Position numbers and translations under genes: made by a program | Assembly: GCF_026191725.2 (NCBI RefSeq) | Contig: NZ_CP120863.1 | Location: 841,001-905,000 of the forward strand | Reading direction: 5' to 3' | Origin: Roseibium porphyridii | Lineage (GTDB): Bacteria; Pseudomonadota; Alphaproteobacteria; Rhizobiales; Stappiaceae | Length of the DNA stretch: 64,000 nucleotides | The notes under the pieces: generated by a model | Told to the model about the DNA's origin: nothing | Seen by the model: only the letters and a program-made list of their open reading frames with translations | Databases searched by the model: none | Shown here: in pieces, positions 1 through 9,154 of the stretch | Layout of the letters: each line of letters begins with the position of its first letter | How positions within the stretch are numbered: the stretch's first letter is position 1

Positions 1-13
1 TGGACGGTAAATC

Positions 14-940
14 TTGCAAACAAATCCTTTGCGCATTGGAACCCGAGGAAGCGCGTTGGCGTTGGCACAGGCACACGAGACCCGTGAAAGGCTCATGACG
101 GCGCACGGGCTTGGTGAAGATGCTTTTGAGATCGTCGTAATCAAGACTTCAGGCGACAAGATCCAGGACAGGCCGCTGTCAGAAGTGGGGGGAAAGGGCC
201 TCTTTACCAAGGAAATCGAGGAAGCATTGCTTGACGGGCGGATCGATATCGCCGTGCATTCTTCCAAGGATATGCCGACCGTGTTGCCCGACGGGCTGGC
301 TTTGACGGCGTTCCTGCCTCGCGAAGATGTGCGAGATGCGTTTTTGTCGCCAAAGGCCGAAACCCTCACCGATTTGCCGCAAGGAGCTGTGGTTGGATCG
401 AGTTCCTTGCGCCGTCAGGCCATGATCAAGCGGCTGCGGCCGGACCTGGAAGTGGTGATGTATCGCGGCAATCTGCAAACGCGACTGCGCAAACTGGCGG
501 AAGGCGCAGTCGATGCGACGCTGCTTGCAGCAGCCGGCTTGAGACGGCTAGGGCTTGAGAAAGAGATCACCAGCCTTCTGGAAACCGATGAATTTCTGCC
601 TGCTGTCGGACAGGGTGCAATCTGCATAGAAAGCCGTGAGGGAGACGAGGCAACGCTTGCCATGCTGGCCGCGATCCATGACCCGGAAACACAACACCGG
701 CTGGATGCTGAACGGGCTTTCCTGGCCGTTCTTGACGGGTCCTGCCGGACGCCGATTGGCGGACTTGCCATGATTGCCGATGGGGTTATGCATTTCAAAG
801 GCGTTGTGCTGAAGCCGGATGGTTCCGAGATGCATGAGACAACGAACGAAGGCAACGTGTCGGACGCTGTTGAAATCGGCCGGACTGCCGGGGAAGCGTT
901 GAAAGCCAAAATGGGCCCCGGTTTTCTGGCGGATCACTAA
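14..940 (+). CDS. hemC: Hydroxymethylbilane synthase (porphobilinogen deaminase)
   Basis: This cytoplasmic enzyme joins four porphobilinogen molecules into hydroxymethylbilane, the linear tetrapyrrole of heme synthesis. The 308-residue product has the usual family length. It starts [14 protein letters not shown], carries the conserved HSSKDMPT stretch near residue 82, and has [11 protein letters not shown] with Cys244 as the expected dipyrromethane-cofactor attachment site. An in-frame TAA at 8-10 lies just before the TTG at 14, so TTG is the likely start and the gene is complete, although close to the window edge. hemD follows after 7 bases, which indicates co-transcription. Identification is firm; only the TTG start is unusual. 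Confidence 0.96.
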   Translation: MQTNPLRIGTRGSALALAQAHETRERLMTAHGLGEDAFEIVVIKTSGDKIQDRPLSEVGGKGLFTKEIEEALLDGRIDIAVHSSKDMPTVLPDGLALTAFLPREDVRDAFLSPKAETLTDLPQGAVVGSSSLRRQAMIKRLRPDLEVVMYRGNLQTRLRKLAEGAVDATLLAAAGLRRLGLEKEITSLLETDEFLPAVGQGAICIESREGDEATLAMLAAIHDPETQHRLDAERAFLAVLDGSCRTPIGGLAMIADGVMHFKGVVLKPDGSEMHETTNEGNVSDAVEIGRTAGEALKAKMGPGFLADH

Positions 941-947
941 CAGGGCG

Positions 948-1664
948 ATGCGGTTTCTGGTAACACGCCCTCAACCGGATTGCAGACGAACCGCAGACAA
1001 ATTGCGGGCTGCAGGACATTTTGCCGTGGAGGCTCCGCTACTGGAGTTTCGCTCGTGTCCGCCTGCATCGTTCGGCTTGCAGACGGTTGCTGCACTTGCC
1101 GTAACAAGCCGCCGCTCCGTTACGGTTCTATCTCACCACACAGAAATTGAGCTGCTACGCAAACTCACTGTGTTTGCTGTGGGTGAGGCCACTGCTGGAG
1201 CTTGCCGTTTTGCTGGATTTGAACGTGTCTTCACTGCCGGTGGAGATCTTGAAGCGCTCGCGAATTTGGTTTGTAGACACAAGGCAGAGATTTCCGGTCG
1301 GCAACTGCTTTATCCAGCTGCTGCCGACCGAGCGGGAGACCTCGTCGGATTGCTGGCCAAGATGGACATCGAGTGCCGTCTTTCAGTTGTTTATGCCATG
1401 GAGCCGGTGGCAGGTTTTCCGGTCGATGCACTCAGTGCCGTCAGGCAGAGGCGTACGGATCGCATTCTCGTATATTCGAGGCGAACTGCAGAAGTGCTGC
1501 AAGACCTGATCGTATCGGAAGGTCTTGAACACAATTTTTCCGGTTTGCCGGTTTACGCCATTTCGCAGCAGGCTGCAGAGCCAATCTCTAAGATCATGAA
1601 GGTGCATGTCGCGGACGCACCAAATGAAAAAGCCCTGCTGGATCTGGCGTTAGCGGAGTGTTAA
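948..1664 (+). CDS. hemD: Uroporphyrinogen-III synthase
   Basis: The predicted enzyme closes and inverts ring D of hydroxymethylbilane to make uroporphyrinogen III. The 238-residue protein begins MRFLVTRPQPDCRRTA, the typical HemD N-terminus (V-T-R-P), and ends in a two-lobed Rossmann-like fold with a conserved LVYSRRTAEVL segment near residue 175. HemD proteins are weakly conserved, so position directly after hemC is the strongest support. The 7-base gap to hemC suggests translational coupling. The next gene begins about 120 bases downstream and appears to belong to the same transcription unit. Confidence 0.92.
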   Translation: MRFLVTRPQPDCRRTADKLRAAGHFAVEAPLLEFRSCPPASFGLQTVAALAVTSRRSVTVLSHHTEIELLRKLTVFAVGEATAGACRFAGFERVFTAGGDLEALANLVCRHKAEISGRQLLYPAAADRAGDLVGLLAKMDIECRLSVVYAMEPVAGFPVDALSAVRQRRTDRILVYSRRTAEVLQDLIVSEGLEHNFSGLPVYAISQQAAEPISKIMKVHVADAPNEKALLDLALAEC

Positions 1665-1784
1665 CCAGATCCGGGAGAGTCGTTCTTTTGCAGCGCGCAA
1701 AAGACTTTGGCGCAGTGGTACCGCTTCGCAAAGAGGTGTGTATAGTGAAGATCTTGGAACCGATTGGGTTCAGGAGGAATCGAA

Positions 1785-3740
1785 ATGGCGACGGACAAGA
1801 AATCTTCTGACGGGACATCCTCTTCAGGCGGAAGCGGGTCCAAAGGCGATGGCGCTGCCGGGGAAAAAGGCGCTGCCAAATCCTCTTCAGGTAGCACAAG
1901 CGCGTCCTCAGCTGGTTCGAAGCGTCCGGTGACCATTGATCTAAAGGCCGAAAAAGTGGATGCCAAATCCGCAGGAAGCACGTCTGCAGCGCCAAAGAGC
2001 GGTGCAGCCGGGAGCACATCGCCGACAAGCCCTAAGTCAAGCAGCGGCGGTACTTCGGGTGCGACGTCTTCTGCGGCCAAATACGGAACCTCTGCGTCCT
2101 CTGCAGCTGGATCCAAAGGCGCGAAACCGGGCAGTTCCACAGCAGGATCTTCTCATAGTTCACCCAAAGGCGGGACGACGTCCGCGAGCGTGCCGTCTTC
2201 AGGTTCAAGTTCGGCTTCCAAGCCTTCGACTGGCTCAACGGCAACGAAACCTTCCAAACCGGCAAGTGGCACGTCTACCGGTGCGAGCCGCAGCAGCTCC
2301 TCGACCAGTTCTTCGCAGGCAACCGGTTCCACAACGTTTTCAAGTCCACCAGCAGCGGAAGACCGCGGCGGTGTCGGCGCATTCGGTGTTCTGATTGCTG
2401 CCGTGATCGGTGGCATCATCGTGCTCGGCGGTGGTTTCGGGCTTCACCAGGCCGGCATTTTGAAGTTGACGCCCGAGCAGGATCAGCAGGTTGCCGGTGC
2501 GTTGTCGGCAGCGGAAAGCAAGATCGCAGATCTGGAACAGAAGCTTGGCGAGATCACGTCGAGCGCTGCCGGGTCCGATGCGGGCGGTGCCCTGTCAGCG
2601 CTCGAGGGTAAAGTTGCCGCGCTTGAAGGCAAGCTCGAGGACGCAGTATCGGCGACATCCACCGATGCCGGGTCAGCAGTCGATGCGCTCAAGCAGGAGC
2701 TTGAGGGTCTGAAAAGCGAAGTGGCTTCTGTCAGCGCTGTTGGCGGTGGGGGCGCTGCTGTTGATCTGACACCCCTGCAGGATCGTGTGTCGGCATTGGA
2801 GAATTCCCCAAGCGGTTCGTCACCGGTCGACGTCAAGCCAATTGAAGACCGTCTTGAGAAGCTGGAAGCAGCAACAAGCTCGTCATCTTCCGAGGCGGAA
2901 AAACTGTCCGGATCAGTGTCCGGTCTGGACACTCAATTGGGTGAACTGAAGTTGTCGCTGGGTGAATTGCAGACACAGCTGGATAACACTGCGGCGACAG
3001 CCAAGGCCGCTCAAACCGCCGTCTCCACGTCCGACGTTTCGTTGAAGACCCTTGCCGATAGCCAGGCGCGCGCAACGGAAACACTGTCCAGCCTTTCGGC
3101 GGACATCAAGTCAGTCGGCAGTGCGAACAATTCGGCAATGGAAACCATCAGATCTGAACTGGAAGCGATGTCCAAGCGTCTTGCCGCGGTCGAAGCCACC
3201 ATGGGAGATGCCACGGCCCGTGAAGTTGCCGCCCGTGCACTTTCTGTGTCAGCTTTGAAATCAGCCGTCGATTCCGGTCGTCCCTATGAAACCGAGCTGG
3301 CGGCAGTGAAGGCCGGCTTGCCGTCGGATATTGATCTGAATGCGCTTGAGGCACATGCGTCAAAAGGGGTTGAGCCGGTTGCTGTTCTTATTGCCCAGTT
3401 CCCACCTGTCTCGCAAAAGATCTACCAGACATTTGCAGAACCGGACCGCACCGGCGACGTGATTGACAACCTCCTGTCCAGCGCCAGATCGATCGTCAGT
3501 GTGCGCGGCCTTGGTGACGGAGAGGGGAGTGGGCCAGAGGCTGCATTGCACAGGATGGATACTGCGGTCAGCCAGGGCGATCTGAAAGCGGCAATAGCTG
3601 CATATCAGGAGCTACCTGCTGATGCTCAGTCCGTAGCGGCAACCTGGGTGGCACGGGCTCAGGCCCGTGTTGAAGTCGATGACCTGACCAACAAAGCCTC
3701 AGAGGAAGTGCTCAATGCGCTTGCCAACAAAGAAAGCTGA
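1785..3740 (+). CDS. Mitofilin-family inner membrane protein with long Ser/Gly-rich N-terminus
   Basis: The product is a 651-residue membrane protein of the alphaproteobacterial mitofilin-like (COG4223) group that often sits between hemD and hemY. The start is ATG 1785, behind a strong AGGAGG at 1772-1777; an in-frame TTG at 1764 is less likely. Residues 1 to about 195 are low complexity, built from Ser, Gly, Ala, Thr and Lys. One hydrophobic helix follows at about 197-222 (VLIAAVIGGIIVLGGGFGL). Residues 230-490 are heptad-rich coiled coil with repeated ALE and KLE units. A more ordered C-terminal domain ends in a Mic60-like region (VSVRGLGDGEG). Mic60 relatives organise membrane contact sites; a role in membrane organisation or heme-enzyme scaffolding is inference. 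Confidence 0.82.
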   Translation: MATDKKSSDGTSSSGGSGSKGDGAAGEKGAAKSSSGSTSASSAGSKRPVTIDLKAEKVDAKSAGSTSAAPKSGAAGSTSPTSPKSSSGGTSGATSSAAKYGTSASSAAGSKGAKPGSSTAGSSHSSPKGGTTSASVPSSGSSSASKPSTGSTATKPSKPASGTSTGASRSSSSTSSSQATGSTTFSSPPAAEDRGGVGAFGVLIAAVIGGIIVLGGGFGLHQAGILKLTPEQDQQVAGALSAAESKIADLEQKLGEITSSAAGSDAGGALSALEGKVAALEGKLEDAVSATSTDAGSAVDALKQELEGLKSEVASVSAVGGGGAAVDLTPLQDRVSALENSPSGSSPVDVKPIEDRLEKLEAATSSSSSEAEKLSGSVSGLDTQLGELKLSLGELQTQLDNTAATAKAAQTAVSTSDVSLKTLADSQARATETLSSLSADIKSVGSANNSAMETIRSELEAMSKRLAAVEATMGDATAREVAARALSVSALKSAVDSGRPYETELAAVKAGLPSDIDLNALEAHASKGVEPVAVLIAQFPPVSQKIYQTFAEPDRTGDVIDNLLSSARSIVSVRGLGDGEGSGPEAALHRMDTAVSQGDLKAAIAAYQELPADAQSVAATWVARAQARVEVDDLTNKASEEVLNALANKES

Positions 3741-3812
3741 CCGGCAGCTGCTGCTTGCCGGAATAAACGATACACGACCGGTTTCGACCGATAATCCTCG
3801 GGAGCGACTTTC

Positions 3813-5738
3813 ATGATTCGGGTCCTCGGCTTTTTCATAATTGTGTTTCTCGTCGCATTGGGCTTTGCGTGGCTCGCGGATGTGCCGGGGATGGTATCCA
3901 TCCAGTGGACAAGCCCGGACCCTGAAAGGGTTCCGATCGTTTGGCAACAGACACCAGCGGTCGCAGCTGTCGTGGTGGGTGTGCTTCTGGCAGTCTTCCT
4001 TCTTGCTGTCTGGATCATCCGCGTGATCCTCAAATCGCCTGTCATTGCGAGCCGCTTCTTTCAGCGCAGGCGCAAGGACAAGGGCTACAGCGCGTTGTCT
4101 CAAGGTCTTATTGCGCTTGGGACCGGCAACGCGAAACTGGCGCGCCGTTTCGGCGTCGATGCCGATAAACTTCTTTCTGAGGAGCCGGCGACGAAGCTCT
4201 TGCTTGCCCAAACCGCACAATTGGCCGGTAAGGATGACGAGGCACGGCTGCGGTTCGAAGCCATGTTGGACGATCCGTCGACAAAAGCACTTGGGCTGCA
4301 TGGGCTCTTCGTGGAAGCCGAACGCCACAGAGAACCGATTGCAGCACGTCACTATGCTGAGGAAGCCGCGAAGACATCACCTGGACTGGAGTGGGCCGGC
4401 AAGGCTGTACTTGGCTATCAGGCCGTTGCTCATCATTGGGACGAAGCGTTGAAGACCCTGGAGCGCAACTATGCTGCGAAGTTGATGGACAAGAAGACGT
4501 ATCGGCGTCAGCGCGCCGTCATCCTGACCGCGCTTGCCCAGAAGCTTGAAGATGGTGAACCCGAACGGGCATATTCCCTGGCCAAGGAAGCGCACGGACT
4601 TGCATTGGATCTTGTGCCTGCTTCGGTTCTGACATCGCGCCTCGCGACGCGGCGGGGCGATATTCGTAAGGCCTCAAAGGTTTTGGAGGCGACCTGGCGC
4701 CTGTTTCCGCACCCAGATCTTGCCGAGACATATGCCCATGTACGCACGGGTGACTCAGCTGTAGATCGGCTCAAGCGCGTGAAGGCGTTGTCGGCTCAAC
4801 GCGCCAACACGCCCGAAGGCGCCATGGCCATTGCCAAGGCCGCAATGGAAGCGCGTGAGTTCGAAGAAGCCCGCAAGCAGCTGAAGAAGGCTCTCCAGAG
4901 TGAACCGACCCGCAAGGCGTTTCTTGCCATGGCGGAACTTGAAGAGACCGAAAGCGGCGACAAGGGCCGCATGCGCGACTGGTTGGCGCGTGCCGTCAAT
5001 GCACCGATGGACAAGGCCTGGGTTGCCGACGGCATCGTTTCTGCCGACTGGCAGGCTGTCTCGCCGGTCACCGGACGGTTGGACGCATTCGAATGGACCA
5101 CGACCGGAAACTTCGGTGAAGAAGCGGGCGATGTTCTTGAGGATAGCCTGTTCGAGGCACCTGCACTGGCGCCCGCGGCGTCGATGGCAGACTCTGAACC
5201 TGTTTCACCGCCGGTTGAAATTGTCTCAGAAACGGCCGCCGTGGATCTTGAAGCTGAGCCCGTTTCCAAAGACAGCCAGTTTGCCGGCGCATCAACGCAA
5301 GCTGACAATAGTGCGGAAGCAACCGCAGATGTTTCGTCGGGTGAAAAAGCAAAGGCCGGAAAACAGGGCTACGAAGGCACGACAGACGATGTCAAATATA
5401 GTCCGGCTTTGAAGGATCTTCCTGAAGCAACGTCCTCTGCCGCGGCACCGGCGCCTTCTGCGAGCAAATCTGAAGAACCAAAGGCACCGGAAAAATCCGA
5501 TGACAAAGCAGGTGCTGGCGCAGAAGACGACAATAAGAAGGTTGTTGCGGTCGATGCCGATGCAACCGAAGAGCCCGAAAAGCCCAAGGCGGATGCGGCC
5601 GAGCCAGATCTGGACAAGGAAGACCTCAATCGGCCTATCGAGTTTCCGTTGTCCAGAATGCCGGATGATCCCGGTCCTGATGATGATGACGACGACAAAA
5701 AGGCGGCCAAGACCACGCGACCCCGGTTTTTCAACTAA
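3813..5738 (+). CDS. hemY: HemY-type TPR inner membrane protein
   Basis: This 641-residue protein matches the HemY N-terminal family: two adjacent transmembrane helices at residues 3-22 and 49-71, then a long alpha-helical TPR-like region (about 90-430) rich in A-x-x-x-A-R-x-x-x-A patterns. HemY of proteobacteria is a membrane TPR protein linked to the late heme pathway; its biochemical role is not settled, and it is not the protoporphyrinogen oxidase that shares the name in Bacillus. After residue 450 the sequence becomes acidic, Pro/Glu/Ala-rich and probably disordered, ending in a run of six Asp residues and RPRFFN. It lies 72 bases after the mitofilin-like gene and closes the heme operon. 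Confidence 0.88.
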   Translation: MIRVLGFFIIVFLVALGFAWLADVPGMVSIQWTSPDPERVPIVWQQTPAVAAVVVGVLLAVFLLAVWIIRVILKSPVIASRFFQRRRKDKGYSALSQGLIALGTGNAKLARRFGVDADKLLSEEPATKLLLAQTAQLAGKDDEARLRFEAMLDDPSTKALGLHGLFVEAERHREPIAARHYAEEAAKTSPGLEWAGKAVLGYQAVAHHWDEALKTLERNYAAKLMDKKTYRRQRAVILTALAQKLEDGEPERAYSLAKEAHGLALDLVPASVLTSRLATRRGDIRKASKVLEATWRLFPHPDLAETYAHVRTGDSAVDRLKRVKALSAQRANTPEGAMAIAKAAMEAREFEEARKQLKKALQSEPTRKAFLAMAELEETESGDKGRMRDWLARAVNAPMDKAWVADGIVSADWQAVSPVTGRLDAFEWTTTGNFGEEAGDVLEDSLFEAPALAPAASMADSEPVSPPVEIVSETAAVDLEAEPVSKDSQFAGASTQADNSAEATADVSSGEKAKAGKQGYEGTTDDVKYSPALKDLPEATSSAAAPAPSASKSEEPKAPEKSDDKAGAGAEDDNKKVVAVDADATEEPEKPKADAAEPDLDKEDLNRPIEFPLSRMPDDPGPDDDDDDKKAAKTTRPRFFN

Positions 5739-5956
5739 ACTCCGGGCTCGCTGATCAATTGCCTGATTTGTCTGTTGGCCTCAGGTTTTTTTCAGCAGAC
5801 TTCACAGTCCCGGCGCTTTTCGGGAAGATGTGATGATCCGGAAAAGAGCTGGTTTTAGGCTCTTGCATATGATGCCAAGCTCCGGTAATTAGCGGCCCAC
5901 CCGAGGAAATCGGGTGCGATCGCGCAATGCGCGCGGCTTGTTGGTTGCAAGCAAGT
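5739..5956. other. Intergenic region between hemY and tRNA-Thr with small hairpins
   Basis: No gene is visible here. A 7-bp stem with a GGAAA loop lies at 5898-5916 (CACCCGA / TCGGGTG), followed by a 5-bp CGCGC/GCGCG stem around 5921-5933. Neither has a following T-run. They could be part of the tRNA precursor or a weak hemY terminator; I cannot decide from sequence. Confidence 0.4.
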
Positions 5957-6032
5957 GCTGCTGTAGCTCAGTTGGTAGAGCACGTCATTCGTAATGATGG
6001 GGTCGGGGGTTCGAGTCCCTTCAGCAGCACCA
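5957..6032 (+). tRNA. tRNA-Thr (anticodon CGT)
   Basis: The 76-base sequence folds into a full cloverleaf. The acceptor stem pairs GCTGCTG with CAGCAGC. The D-stem is GCTC/GAGC. The anticodon stem is CGTCA/TGATG with loop TTCGTAA, giving anticodon CGT that reads ACG (Thr). The T-loop is TTCGAGT with two G-T pairs in its stem. The discriminator is A and CCA is encoded at 6030-6032. No integrase or attachment-site duplication is seen beside it. Confidence 0.97.
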
Positions 6033-6177
6033 GATTTCCACATGCTTAGTCCGAAGATTTTGGTAACGGTCTGTGCCGGAGACACGAGCTTTGAGCTCGA
6101 GCTGAAAAATGTCGTTATTTGTCAAAGAGAAGTGCCTGCAGGGGCCAAGAAATCGTGCGCCAAGGGGCGTGTCTTGC

Positions 6178-7014
6178 ATGTTGTCCGTGCGCCGGGCAGT
6201 ATCGAGTATGATTTGTCGACGGGAAAGACGCTGGTGCCGACTGTCCTTGCTCGTCCTTGGTCTTGCTTGTTTGCTTGGCAAGACCCCGGCAAACGCTTCC
6301 GACAGCCTGACGCTTTATATGTACTACCTCCCGCATCGCCTGACGGAAGACAGTGGCAGACAATATGATCGTTTTCTGGAGGTTTTGTTCGATCGAACAG
6401 GATTGGCGATAGAACGGAAGTCGGCACCTTTGCTGCGTGCAAGCAACCTGTTCAGACAGGACCAGCAATCCTGCATCTTTCCGTCAAACATTCGTGCACT
6501 CAAACTGGACACGGTAGCCTCGAGGTTTGGAACGTCCGACACAGTGGATATCGTCTCCTTGCGGCTTTATACGGCAAAGCGACAAGCAACTGGAGCAGCG
6601 CTTGCTGATTTCCGGCCTGAACGTGTTGGCTATATTCGTGGTTCGGGTGCGGTGCATTTTCTTGGAGAAAACTCCGACCAGTATGTTCCGATCGCCTCTG
6701 AGGAACAATTGATCAGGATGCTGGAGCTGGACCGGATTGACGCTTTTCTGGGACACCATCCGGATACTGCCCTTGCTTTGGAAGATCTTGACAGGCCGGA
6801 TGCGCTGCATGTCAGTCCGGTTGCGCCGGATACGTTGAGATTTCCCATTACGTTCGTTTGCCATGACAGCGCGGTCAGCAGAGCGTTTTTGAAGACAGTC
6901 AATTCAGAAATTGCACGAATGCACGCGTCCGGTGTGACCCGTGACATCTTTGGAAAACACGCAGAATTTGAACAGCCTGACGAACACACGGAAGAGGTTC
7001 CGCTCACTGAGTGA
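6178..7014 (+). CDS. Periplasmic solute-binding-like protein (SBP family 3 type)
   Basis: I read this as a secreted protein with the fold of periplasmic amino-acid/polar-solute binding proteins. A basic N-terminus (RRERRWCR) precedes a hydrophobic segment LSLLVLGLACLLG and a likely signal-peptidase site after NA-S. The mature part opens with LTLYMYYLPH and the family-like two-lobe pattern, including LLRASNLF and the late segment DRIDAFLGHHPDTALAL. The chosen ATG 6178 sits 10 bases after AAGGGG and gives a normal signal peptide; an upstream ATG at 6109 would add 23 residues before it. No permease or ATPase genes adjoin, so it may be an orphan receptor or sensor component rather than part of an ABC importer. 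The ligand is unknown. Confidence 0.62.
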   Translation: MLSVRRAVSSMICRRERRWCRLSLLVLGLACLLGKTPANASDSLTLYMYYLPHRLTEDSGRQYDRFLEVLFDRTGLAIERKSAPLLRASNLFRQDQQSCIFPSNIRALKLDTVASRFGTSDTVDIVSLRLYTAKRQATGAALADFRPERVGYIRGSGAVHFLGENSDQYVPIASEEQLIRMLELDRIDAFLGHHPDTALALEDLDRPDALHVSPVAPDTLRFPITFVCHDSAVSRAFLKTVNSEIARMHASGVTRDIFGKHAEFEQPDEHTEEVPLTE

Positions 7015-7287
7015 ACAGTGTGTGCGGCAACCGAGGGTATGTCCAGCCTTGGTAATAATCGAGTTTTTTGTCGTACAAATTGAAGAAGTTTTCTCGCAAA
7101 TAAGAAAATATTCTATATTTTTCAATCCGCTCATCCATTTAGAACGTGTATTCGATTAGTATATCTTAGGTTGTAATTTGTGCTTAGGATTGAGTAACTG
7201 AAAATATACAATTGTTCAGCTATTTTAATTGTCAAATTCGACAGGTCCGCAAGGTGCGGATGACTGAGCATGTAAAGGTAATAGACA
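7015..7287. promoter_or_regulatory. AT-rich intergenic region upstream of the tandem-receiver gene
   Basis: This stretch is strikingly AT-rich compared with its flanks, with runs such as AAGAAAATATTCTATATTTT near 7101-7120. No ORF or RNA gene is apparent. It most likely holds the promoter of the downstream receiver gene, but no single -35/-10 pair stands out enough to name. Confidence 0.4.
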
Positions 7288-8109
7288 TTGCTTCACAAAA
7301 TGATCCGCATTTTGGTCGCTGATGCCAGCTCTATTGCCCGTGATGTGGTTAATGATGGCATCAACGTTCACCGTTCCAAACGGTATATCGAGGTCGACAT
7401 CGTCAACAACGGGCTGGCTGCACTTGAGGTCCTCAAGCAAAAACAGATCGATCTTGCTTTCATCGATGTCAATCTGCCGGGCCTGAGCGGACCGGAAGTG
7501 GTTGCTTCAATAAGGGGTACGAAGTCCGACAAATGTCTTGTTGTGGCCATGTCCAACAGTCTGGACGAGCAGGCCGAAGTCAGTTTGCGGCGAAACAGCG
7601 CTTACCATTTTCTGAAGAAGCCATTTCATCAGGATGACGTATCCAACCTCGTTGCGACTCAAATCAAGATGGGGACCGCCTGTCCGATCCTGATTGTCGA
7701 TGATTCCGCGACGATGCGAAAAATGACGTGCAAGATCCTGGAAGGCAGTCGTTTCAGCTTCGACATTTCAGAAGCAGATGGCGCACAGTCAGCGATCAAA
7801 GCGATGAGATCCGGCAAATTCAAATTGGTGCTGACGGACTTTCACATGCCAGGTGCCGACGGGCTTGAGCTTGCCGGATCTATTCGCGATCTGTCCAGCA
7901 AAGTCGGTGTCTACATGATGTCGACCAACGAGACATCTTACCTGCAAAGATCTGCGGCCTTCGTCGGCATCTCCGGTTTCCTGCAGAAGCCCTTCACGCC
8001 CGAAGATATTGACAGTGTCATGCATCGATTCTTGCAAATCGACGCGCCAAAATTTGGAAAGTCGCGCGGGATGTTCAGTTTCGACGAACCTGAGATGAAA
8101 GCGTCCTGA
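7288..8109 (+). CDS. Stand-alone tandem response-regulator receiver protein
   Basis: The 273-residue protein is made of two CheY-like receiver domains and no output domain. Domain 1 (about 5-125) has phospho-acceptor Asp60 in AFIDVNLPG and Lys in FLKKPF, but its acidic pocket reads VADAS rather than the usual D-D. Domain 2 (about 132-255) has LIVDDS, Asp184 in LTDFHMPG and LQKPF, so it looks fully competent. TTG 7288 is preferred because AAAGG lies 9 bases upstream; ATG 7300 is the alternative and costs four residues. Such proteins act as phosphate sinks, relays or protein-binding switches in chemotaxis and stress signalling. No histidine kinase is nearby, so the partner is unknown. Confidence 0.85.
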   Translation: MLHKMIRILVADASSIARDVVNDGINVHRSKRYIEVDIVNNGLAALEVLKQKQIDLAFIDVNLPGLSGPEVVASIRGTKSDKCLVVAMSNSLDEQAEVSLRRNSAYHFLKKPFHQDDVSNLVATQIKMGTACPILIVDDSATMRKMTCKILEGSRFSFDISEADGAQSAIKAMRSGKFKLVLTDFHMPGADGLELAGSIRDLSSKVGVYMMSTNETSYLQRSAAFVGISGFLQKPFTPEDIDSVMHRFLQIDAPKFGKSRGMFSFDEPEMKAS

Positions 8110-8295
8110 CCCTTTCTCAGACCAACAATCTTCTGAATTCAAACGACATTTATTGATTTTGGAATTGTGGTGTTCACCAGTTCCCGCGATTGGTTTTGGA
8201 TAGCTTTTCCTGAATGTTGATTTGGAAACCAACTATTGATTCAATAGAAGAATCAGTAAGTCTTCCAGCTTAAATCAGTTTCACTGTCTGGCAAC

Positions 8296-9129
8296 GTGGA
8301 GAACGGGTTGGGCAAAACAGCAAAACTTGAATTCGTTCGCCGCATCGTGCCCTTGGCGCTCTGCCTGCTGGGTGTGGTCGGTGGATACTTTTTCATGTCC
8401 ATCCTGAGCAGCTTGCTCTGTTTTGTCGCCGGGGCCGGCATTTATGCCGCTCTGCCGCGTCCAACGATGCCGTCCGGTGCTGTTAAACCGATTTCCAGAC
8501 CTGCAATTCCGGTACTGGATGCAATCGGATTCGGATTTGGCGTTGTTTTTTTTCCGCTCGCATTCATCGGAATGAGTGTCTGGAGTGGGGCCGCAGCGCT
8601 GTTGGCGCTGATGTGTCTGTTGCCCGCGTGCCTATCGATGGTGTTTTTCACTGTTGCCGTGCGGCAGGAAACATCCTGGGTCCGCTTTTTTGGCAATGGG
8701 TTTGAATTCACGCAATTCGGCTTGCGTGTTCGTGTTCCTTACGAAGATGTGAAATCGATCGAAATCAAGCATTGGCAGGCTTCCGGCTGGGTTGCCTGGT
8801 TTCAGTCGACTATCGGGTCGGCGGGGCCGCGCAAGGCTGTGTTGCTGAACGGCGCGGAAAGCACAAAAACGCTCGTTTTCAAACGCAACGACAGTGCGAC
8901 TTTCACAATTTCGTCGGAGCTTATTCCGGACCTGCAGCGCGTGCTCATCAGTATTGACCGGGCTGGAATGGAGCTTCCTGATGGCATCAGCGACTTTCAG
9001 CGCAAGAAGATCCGGCGTAAGCGAGAGCGCATGTATGGTGGTGCGCCGGAAGACGAGCCCGTGATTGAAGAAAAACAGGTTGCCCGGATTGCGGCGTTGA
9101 TCGAACACGCAAGACGCGGCGGTAGCTGA
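8296..9129 (+). CDS. Unknown membrane protein with C-terminal soluble domain
   Basis: I do not recognise the family. The N-terminal half has two hydrophobic hairpins: about residues 13-48 (VPLALCLLGVVGGYFFMSIL then a second helix) and about 72-122 (IGFGFGVVFFPLAFIGMSV then ALLALMCLLPACLSMVFF). The C-terminal part (about 130-230) alternates short strands, for example FEFTQFGLRVRVPYEDVKSIEI, and could be a PH-like domain. It ends in a basic stretch KKIRRKRERMYGG. GTG 8296 gives 277 residues. A TTG at 8308 has a better placed GGAG (8298-8301) and may be the true start. The gene stands alone and converges on liuC. Confidence 0.6.
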   Translation: MENGLGKTAKLEFVRRIVPLALCLLGVVGGYFFMSILSSLLCFVAGAGIYAALPRPTMPSGAVKPISRPAIPVLDAIGFGFGVVFFPLAFIGMSVWSGAAALLALMCLLPACLSMVFFTVAVRQETSWVRFFGNGFEFTQFGLRVRVPYEDVKSIEIKHWQASGWVAWFQSTIGSAGPRKAVLLNGAESTKTLVFKRNDSATFTISSELIPDLQRVLISIDRAGMELPDGISDFQRKKIRRKRERMYGGAPEDEPVIEEKQVARIAALIEHARRGGS

Positions 9130-9132
9130 AGC

Positions 9133-9154
9133 TGGACCGTCAAGTGACGGTCCA
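9133..9154. terminator. Convergent (bidirectional) terminator hairpin
   Basis: A perfect 9-bp stem TGGACCGTC / GACGGTCCA closes a 4-base AAGT loop. On the plus strand it is followed by T-rich sequence. It lies three bases after the plus-strand membrane gene and overlaps the last codons of liuC on the minus strand, so it probably serves both convergent units. Confidence 0.7.

Noticed and set aside
1764..1784. TTG start of the mitofilin-like gene at 1764
   Set aside because: The strong AGGAGG is 7 bases upstream of ATG 1785, within the extra codons, so the later start is favoured.
5957..6032. tRNA-Thr as an integration site of a genomic island
   Set aside because: No integrase, no direct repeat of the tRNA 3' end and no change in gene content around it.
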